24,359 bases of DNA from Minisyncoccota bacterium (lineage in GTDB: Bacteria; Patescibacteriota; Minisyncoccia; Phycocordibacterales; JAQTLZ01). The notes under the pieces are model-generated. The model was not told the origin of the DNA, did not search any database, and was given only the letters and a program-made list of their open reading frames with translations. Position numbers and translations under genes: made by a program. How positions within the stretch are numbered: position 1 is the stretch's first letter; every line of letters begins with the position of its first letter. Positions 21,581 to 24,359 of the stretch are shown here, in pieces. The stretch spans positions 1-24,359 of the forward strand of contig JAQTTF010000008.1 in assembly GCA_028710915.1 (NCBI GenBank), in the 5' to 3' direction.

Positions 21581-21832
21581 CTACTTGAGATTCGAAACTG
21601 CCTCCCTTACGGCAAGACCGGGGGAAAGACAGAGACTGCTCTTTCCTTCCATGGGAAAACCATGATCAGAAGCTTTAATGGTTGCGTGATACCACTGAAA
21701 ACCCTGAACAGTTTCTCCATGTCCAGAAACCCCCAAATCAAGAATCTGGACTCCGCAAAGACCTTGGACCCGTAGTCGTTCAGCCGCAAAATCCAAGAGC
21801 TGATCGTGACAAGCTAGACACGTCCCCTTCAT
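21581..21832 (-). CDS. Hypothetical small protein with CxxCH motif
   Basis: 83 residues; not recognised. ATG 21832 has a strong Shine-Dalgarno AGAGGAGG 9 bases upstream, which supports it as real. The product starts MKGTCLACHDQLLDFAAERL; CLACH looks like a c-type heme site, but there is no signal peptide, so a small metal site or chance is likelier. Cys26 and the His-rich middle (HGETVQGFQWYH) could add ligands. It starts 17 bases after the upstream gene's stop and is GC-rich like it, so the two form one operon closed by a terminator. Confidence 0.6.
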   Translation of the reverse strand: MKGTCLACHDQLLDFAAERLRVQGLCGVQILDLGVSGHGETVQGFQWYHATIKASDHGFPMEGKSSLCLSPGLAVREAVSNLK

Positions 21833-21849
21833 GAATCCGCCCCTCCTCT

Positions 21850-22194
21850 TTACTTTGCCATTGCTGAAGCCAACACTTCCGCCGTCCCGATCGGAGCAGC
21901 AGGAACTGGAGAACGATAATCCGTCTGGCGATTCCTTACCCCGTTCACATCCACCATCGCAGAGAAAGCGAATCCGTACACACTATCGTGTGAGTGTGGC
22001 TGATCCGGCGGCATGACACCAGTAATATCATTGATAGCGTGCCTCACCGCCATCCATATATTACTGTTGATCCGAGTAGTCCGGTGGATCAATTTCTCAC
22101 CTTCACGTTCACGGAGAACGACTTCCACAGTCTCCTCCATCGCGGACGTACCCTCGGGTACGCTTCGAGCATTGACCAAATCAAAGGTCGGCAT
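21850..22194 (-). CDS. Hypothetical small soluble protein
   Basis: 114 residues; not recognised. ATG 22194 is chosen over 22218 because GGAAGGAG lies 7 bases upstream. The start is MPTFDLVNARSVPEGTSAM, followed by EETVEVVLREREGEKLIHRT, alternating as in beta strands, and NSNIWMAVRHAINDITG, probably a helix. There are no membrane segments or Cys. It is GC-richer than the surrounding native genes and the first gene of a two-gene operon with 21581-21832. The promoter was not located; the terminator at 22275-22299 separates it from the upstream peptide unit. Confidence 0.65.
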   Translation of the reverse strand: MPTFDLVNARSVPEGTSAMEETVEVVLREREGEKLIHRTTRINSNIWMAVRHAINDITGVMPPDQPHSHDSVYGFAFSAMVDVNGVRNRQTDYRSPVPAAPIGTAEVLASAMAK

Positions 22195-22274
22195 GACCTG
22201 ACTCCTTCCCCGGCCCAAAGGCCAGATATCTTAGGTTTCTTTTTAAAGAACAGCGTTTGTCTGCACATGCAAAC

Positions 22275-22299
22275 AAAAAGCCCTCCGGGTGGAGGGCTT
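22275..22299 (-). terminator. Terminator after the small-peptide unit
   Basis: Minus strand AAGCCCTCC, loop ACCC, GGAGGGCTT then TTT. It lies 28 bases past the stop of the 25-residue ORF, completing that transcription unit. Between it and 22194 only a short GGCC hairpin (near 22211-22221) was seen. Confidence 0.85.
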
Positions 22300-22326
22300 C
22301 TTTGTATCTATCTTAAATTCGAGAAG

Positions 22327-22404
22327 TTAGACACTGAGAAGACCTCCACCCTTTGTAAGGAGGAGAAGGCCGAGGACAAGTCCTTTAAATCCCATGTGTT
22401 TCAT
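22327..22404 (-). CDS. Candidate 25-residue hydrophobic peptide
   Basis: ATG 22404 to TAA 22327. The sequence starts MKHMGFKGLVLGLLLLTKGG and ends GLLSV: a basic start, a short hydrophobic core and a Gly-rich end, like a tiny membrane peptide. It has its own near-consensus promoter with the same 6-base -10 to ATG spacing as the leaderless genes, and its own terminator. This complete unit is the main evidence for it. It could instead be a small RNA with a chance frame. No toxin family is recognised. Confidence 0.5.
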   Translation of the reverse strand: MKHMGFKGLVLGLLLLTKGGGLLSV

Positions 22405-22410
22405 ATTTTT

Positions 22411-22438
22411 ATAGTACGCTTTCAATAAATCTCGTCAA
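22411..22438 (-). promoter_or_regulatory. Promoter of the small-peptide unit
   Basis: Minus strand TTGACG (22438-22433), 16-base spacer, TACTAT (22416-22411), then 6 bases to ATG 22404. The predicted transcription start is at or next to the A of ATG. Confidence 0.65.
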
Positions 22439-22489
22439 GCGCAGGAAAATTAGAATAATTTTTTCCAGCTTCGTCAATAACACATGTAA

Positions 22490-22518
22490 TTGCAAATTAT
22501 TTGCGTTTGTAATATACT
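22490..22518 (+). promoter_or_regulatory. Promoter of fur/zur and the zinc uptake genes
   Basis: TTGCAA (22490-22495), 17-base spacer, TATACT (22513-22518), 6 bases, ATG 22525: leaderless geometry. A 13-bp operator-like palindrome overlaps the -35 and spacer. Confidence 0.75.
22492..22504 (+). promoter_or_regulatory. Putative Zur/Fur operator
   Basis: GCAAAT-T-ATTTGC, a perfect 6-1-6 palindrome in the promoter of the Fur-family gene. The design resembles known Zur boxes of the 7-1-7 type with A/T-rich core (e.g. TGAAAATnATTTTCA in actinobacteria). The regulator probably represses its own transcription and that of znuAC when zinc is plentiful. Confidence 0.55.
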
Positions 22519-22524
22519 CTTTTT

Positions 22525-22962
22525 ATGAAACAAAAAGAACACATGACCGACTTCCCTGCCTTACTTCGAGACATGGGACTGAAAGCCACTCCTGGACGTA
22601 TTTCACTGCTCGAATTTCTCTCAAAAGAATCAAAACCCCTTACTGTTTCCGCAATCCAGAAAAAGTTCGGAAAGAAAATCGATACAGTTACGCTTTACCG
22701 AACGCTCGAAGATTTTGCGGACAAAGGAATCGTGCGAAGAGTGGATTTTGAACATTCTCACGCCCATTACGAGATCGTGGCTGGACGAAAGCATCATCAT
22801 CACATCATCTGCAAGAAGTGCGAAAAAGTAGAAGACGTAGACGTGTGCGAGTCTGAAGGAGTCGAAAGAAACGTCTTACAAAAAGTAAAAGATTTTTCTT
22901 TCATTACAAACCATTCGCTGGAGTTTTTTGGGATCTGTAATCAATGTATTAAAAGTAATTAA
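22525..22962 (+). CDS. Fur-family metalloregulator, probably Zur
   Basis: 145-residue metal-dependent repressor. The N-terminal winged helix (about 8-80) includes LKATPGRISLLEFL and the recognition helix DTVTLYRTLEDFADKGIVRR. The dimerisation domain has four consecutive His (90-93), CKKC (96-99) and CNQC (138-141), which form the structural zinc site, with further ligands near Cys108 and His80. The downstream znuA and znuC point to zinc as the sensed metal, although iron or another metal is not excluded from sequence alone. It is the first gene of the operon, 18 bases before znuA. Confidence 0.88.
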   Translation: MKQKEHMTDFPALLRDMGLKATPGRISLLEFLSKESKPLTVSAIQKKFGKKIDTVTLYRTLEDFADKGIVRRVDFEHSHAHYEIVAGRKHHHHIICKKCEKVEDVDVCESEGVERNVLQKVKDFSFITNHSLEFFGICNQCIKSN

Positions 22963-22980
22963 CAATAAATTCTTAAAAAT

Positions 22981-23901
22981 ATGACTAAAACATACGTATG
23001 GATAGGTATCGTTATCTTACTAATAGCCGGAATTTTTATCTTGAGTGGACACAAGCAGTCAGAGTCGCCTACAGGACCAGAGAAACTTCAGGTGACCGCG
23101 AGTTTTTACCCAATGTATTTTTTCGCTTCTGAGATCGGCAAAGACAAGGCGGATGTGACAAATATCACTCCCGCAGGAGGAGAACCGCATGATTATGAGC
23201 CGACAGCACAAGATATCGCCACTATTGAGCAGAGCCGTCTTCTTATTCTAAACGGCGGAGGCCTTGAAGTTTGGGGCGGAAAAATTACAGAAAATATCGA
23301 TCCGAAGCAAACGCTCCTCGTGACAGCAGGAGAAAATCTCACGAATCAAAAGGTCATGGAGGAAGGAAAAAACATCACCGACCCGCACGTCTGGCTCTCT
23401 CCAAAACTCGCGGAGCAAATGGTAGATAAAATAGAAGCAGGATTTGAACAAGTTGATCCGACAAATGCCCCGTACTACAAGACAAACGCGGAAACCTTCA
23501 AAACGAAGCTTAATAATCTTGATATGGAATACGCGAGCGGACTCAGTATGTGCAAGAAAAAAGACATCATTACTTCACACGCCGCATTTGGATACGTCGC
23601 TACCGCGTACCATCTAAATCAAATTCCTATCGCCGGCCTCTCTCCGGATGCGGAACCGTCTCCGTCTGATCTCGCAAAAGTTGCCACCTATGCAAAGGTG
23701 AACAATGTGAAATATATCTTTTTTGAAAGCCTCGTCAGTCCTAAACTTTCCGAAACAATCGCTCGCGAAGTCGGAGCAAAGACGCTTGTCCTAAATCCAA
23801 TCGAAGGACTCACTCCTGACGAAATATCCTCCGGAAAAAGTTATCTTACAGAAATGCAAAACAATCTCACAAATCTTAAACTCGCACTTGAATGCCAATA
23901 G
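22981..23901 (+). CDS. znuA: Zinc ABC transporter substrate-binding protein
   Basis: Cluster A-I binding protein that delivers zinc to the transporter outside the cell. 306 residues. An N-terminal anchor helix (about 4-22) is not followed by a lipobox Cys. VTASFYPMYFFA starts the fold. The metal ligands by family pattern are His70 (GGEPHDYEPT), His136 (DPHVWLSP), His200 (ITSHAAFGY) and probably Glu275 (NPIEGLT). Three His ligands favour zinc over manganese. The His/acid-rich loop of E. coli ZnuA is absent. It is preceded by the Fur-family gene and overlaps znuC by 10 bases. Confidence 0.9.
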   Translation: MTKTYVWIGIVILLIAGIFILSGHKQSESPTGPEKLQVTASFYPMYFFASEIGKDKADVTNITPAGGEPHDYEPTAQDIATIEQSRLLILNGGGLEVWGGKITENIDPKQTLLVTAGENLTNQKVMEEGKNITDPHVWLSPKLAEQMVDKIEAGFEQVDPTNAPYYKTNAETFKTKLNNLDMEYASGLSMCKKKDIITSHAAFGYVATAYHLNQIPIAGLSPDAEPSPSDLAKVATYAKVNNVKYIFFESLVSPKLSETIAREVGAKTLVLNPIEGLTPDEISSGKSYLTEMQNNLTNLKLALECQ

Positions 23902-24359
23902 TTGATCATACAAAAAACATTATCGAGATCAAACACGTTTCATTTTCCTATAATGGAGATGAGGTCCTTCAAGATATCAATTTGGCAATTCATAAAGGAG
24001 ATTATCTGGGGCTTATCGGAAACAATGGTAGCGGCAAAACAACACTTCTCAAAATTATTCTCGGGCTTTTGAAACCGACGAAAGGCACAGTTATGCTTTT
24101 TGGACAAAATATTGATGTATTCAAGGATTGGTCTAAAATCGGTTATGTTCCGCAAAAAGCGACAAGTTTTGATGCCAATTTCCCTGCCACGGCAAGAGAA
24201 ATTGTCCTTATGGGTAGATACGGGAAACGAGGCCTTTTCGCGCAAATAACCGACGAGGATAGGGAAAAAGCTAAAGAAGCACTTCAATATGTCGACATGA
24301 TAAAACACCAAGACCGGCTTATAGGAGAACTCTCTGGAGGCCAACAACAGCGTGTCTTT
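23892..24359 (+). CDS. znuC: Zinc ABC transporter ATPase, 5' part (runs off the window)
   Basis: Nucleotide-binding subunit powering zinc import. ATG 23892 lies inside the end of znuA (10-base overlap), a sign of translational coupling. 156 codons are present. Visible: IIEIKHVSFSYNG (A-loop Tyr), Walker A GNNGSGKTT, Q-loop GYVPQKA, FPATAREIVLMGRYG (typical of the metal-type ATPases) and the signature LSGGQQQR. Walker B and the switch His lie beyond the right edge, as probably does a permease gene. Confidence 0.92.
   Translation, partial: MPIVDHTKNIIEIKHVSFSYNGDEVLQDINLAIHKGDYLGLIGNNGSGKTTLLKIILGLLKPTKGTVMLFGQNIDVFKDWSKIGYVPQKATSFDANFPATAREIVLMGRYGKRGLFAQITDEDREKAKEALQYVDMIKHQDRLIGELSGGQQQRVF

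Noticed and set aside
21581..21832. c-type cytochrome because of CLACH
   Set aside because: There is no export signal and no other cytochrome feature; heme attachment needs extracytoplasmic location.
23940..24347. Minus-strand frame of 135 codons at the right edge
   Set aside because: It lies antisense to the clear ZnuC reading frame, with Walker A and LSGGQ motifs on the plus strand.

Overview
The window looks like a piece of chromosome from a small-genome bacterium of the Patescibacteria (Candidate Phyla Radiation), most likely Parcubacteria-like. This is inferred from the gene set: phosphoketolase plus acetate kinase, a lone dihydroorotate dehydrogenase, a DUF5652 protein, a TrmB-type regulator, short intergenic gaps, and native genes that mostly lack Shine-Dalgarno sequences. 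No 16S gene is present, so the phylum is not proven.

Layout. 1-2445 (+): the end of a phosphoketolase gene and an overlapping acetate kinase gene, together turning sugar phosphate into acetate with ATP yield. 2438-3832 (-): pyrD behind a DUF5652 membrane protein. 3919-5964: a substrate-binding protein divergent from a TrmB-like regulator. 5981-7071 (-): mscL and two tRNA-Ser genes set among dense nested inverted repeats. 7072-7852 (-): GC-richer small genes. 7941-10103 (+): recG, followed by tRNA-Ile(UAU) and ftsH on the minus strand. 12236-13628: a zinc-ribbon membrane protein, then the trans-translation pair smpB and ssrA (tmRNA), with a duplicated smpB tail between them. 13687-16245 (-): a DUF4382 surface protein and a 7TM histidine kinase. 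16365-18686 (+): a phospholipase D/cardiolipin synthase and the infC-rpmI-rplT translation genes. 18742-21245 (-): a DUF2238-like membrane protein, a beta-CASP metallo-beta-lactamase RNase and a short-chain dehydrogenase. 21274-21431 (-): a candidate structured RNA with its own promoter and terminator. 21581-22404 (-): two small SD-led genes and a 25-residue peptide unit. 22525-24359 (+): Fur/Zur, ZnuA and the start of ZnuC, a zinc uptake locus that runs off the window.

Two patterns stand out. First, the two tRNA-Ser genes are each followed by an inverted copy of their own 3' end (T-loop through acceptor strand and trailer), and in each inverted copy extra hairpins sit exactly at the T-stem/acceptor junction. 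A related-looking palindrome lies between smpB and a second, diverged copy of the smpB 3' end. This may be an undescribed family of palindromic elements at gene 3' ends. Second, at least nine genes have a -10 box only 6-8 bases from the ATG, so their mRNAs should be leaderless, while a minority of GC-richer small genes have strong Shine-Dalgarno sites.

Other unusual points are a tRNA-Ser with anticodon ACU, a tRNA-Ile with anticodon UAU, an acetate kinase with altered nucleotide-site residues, and a PyrD with a class 1-type catalytic Cys on a class 2-like body.
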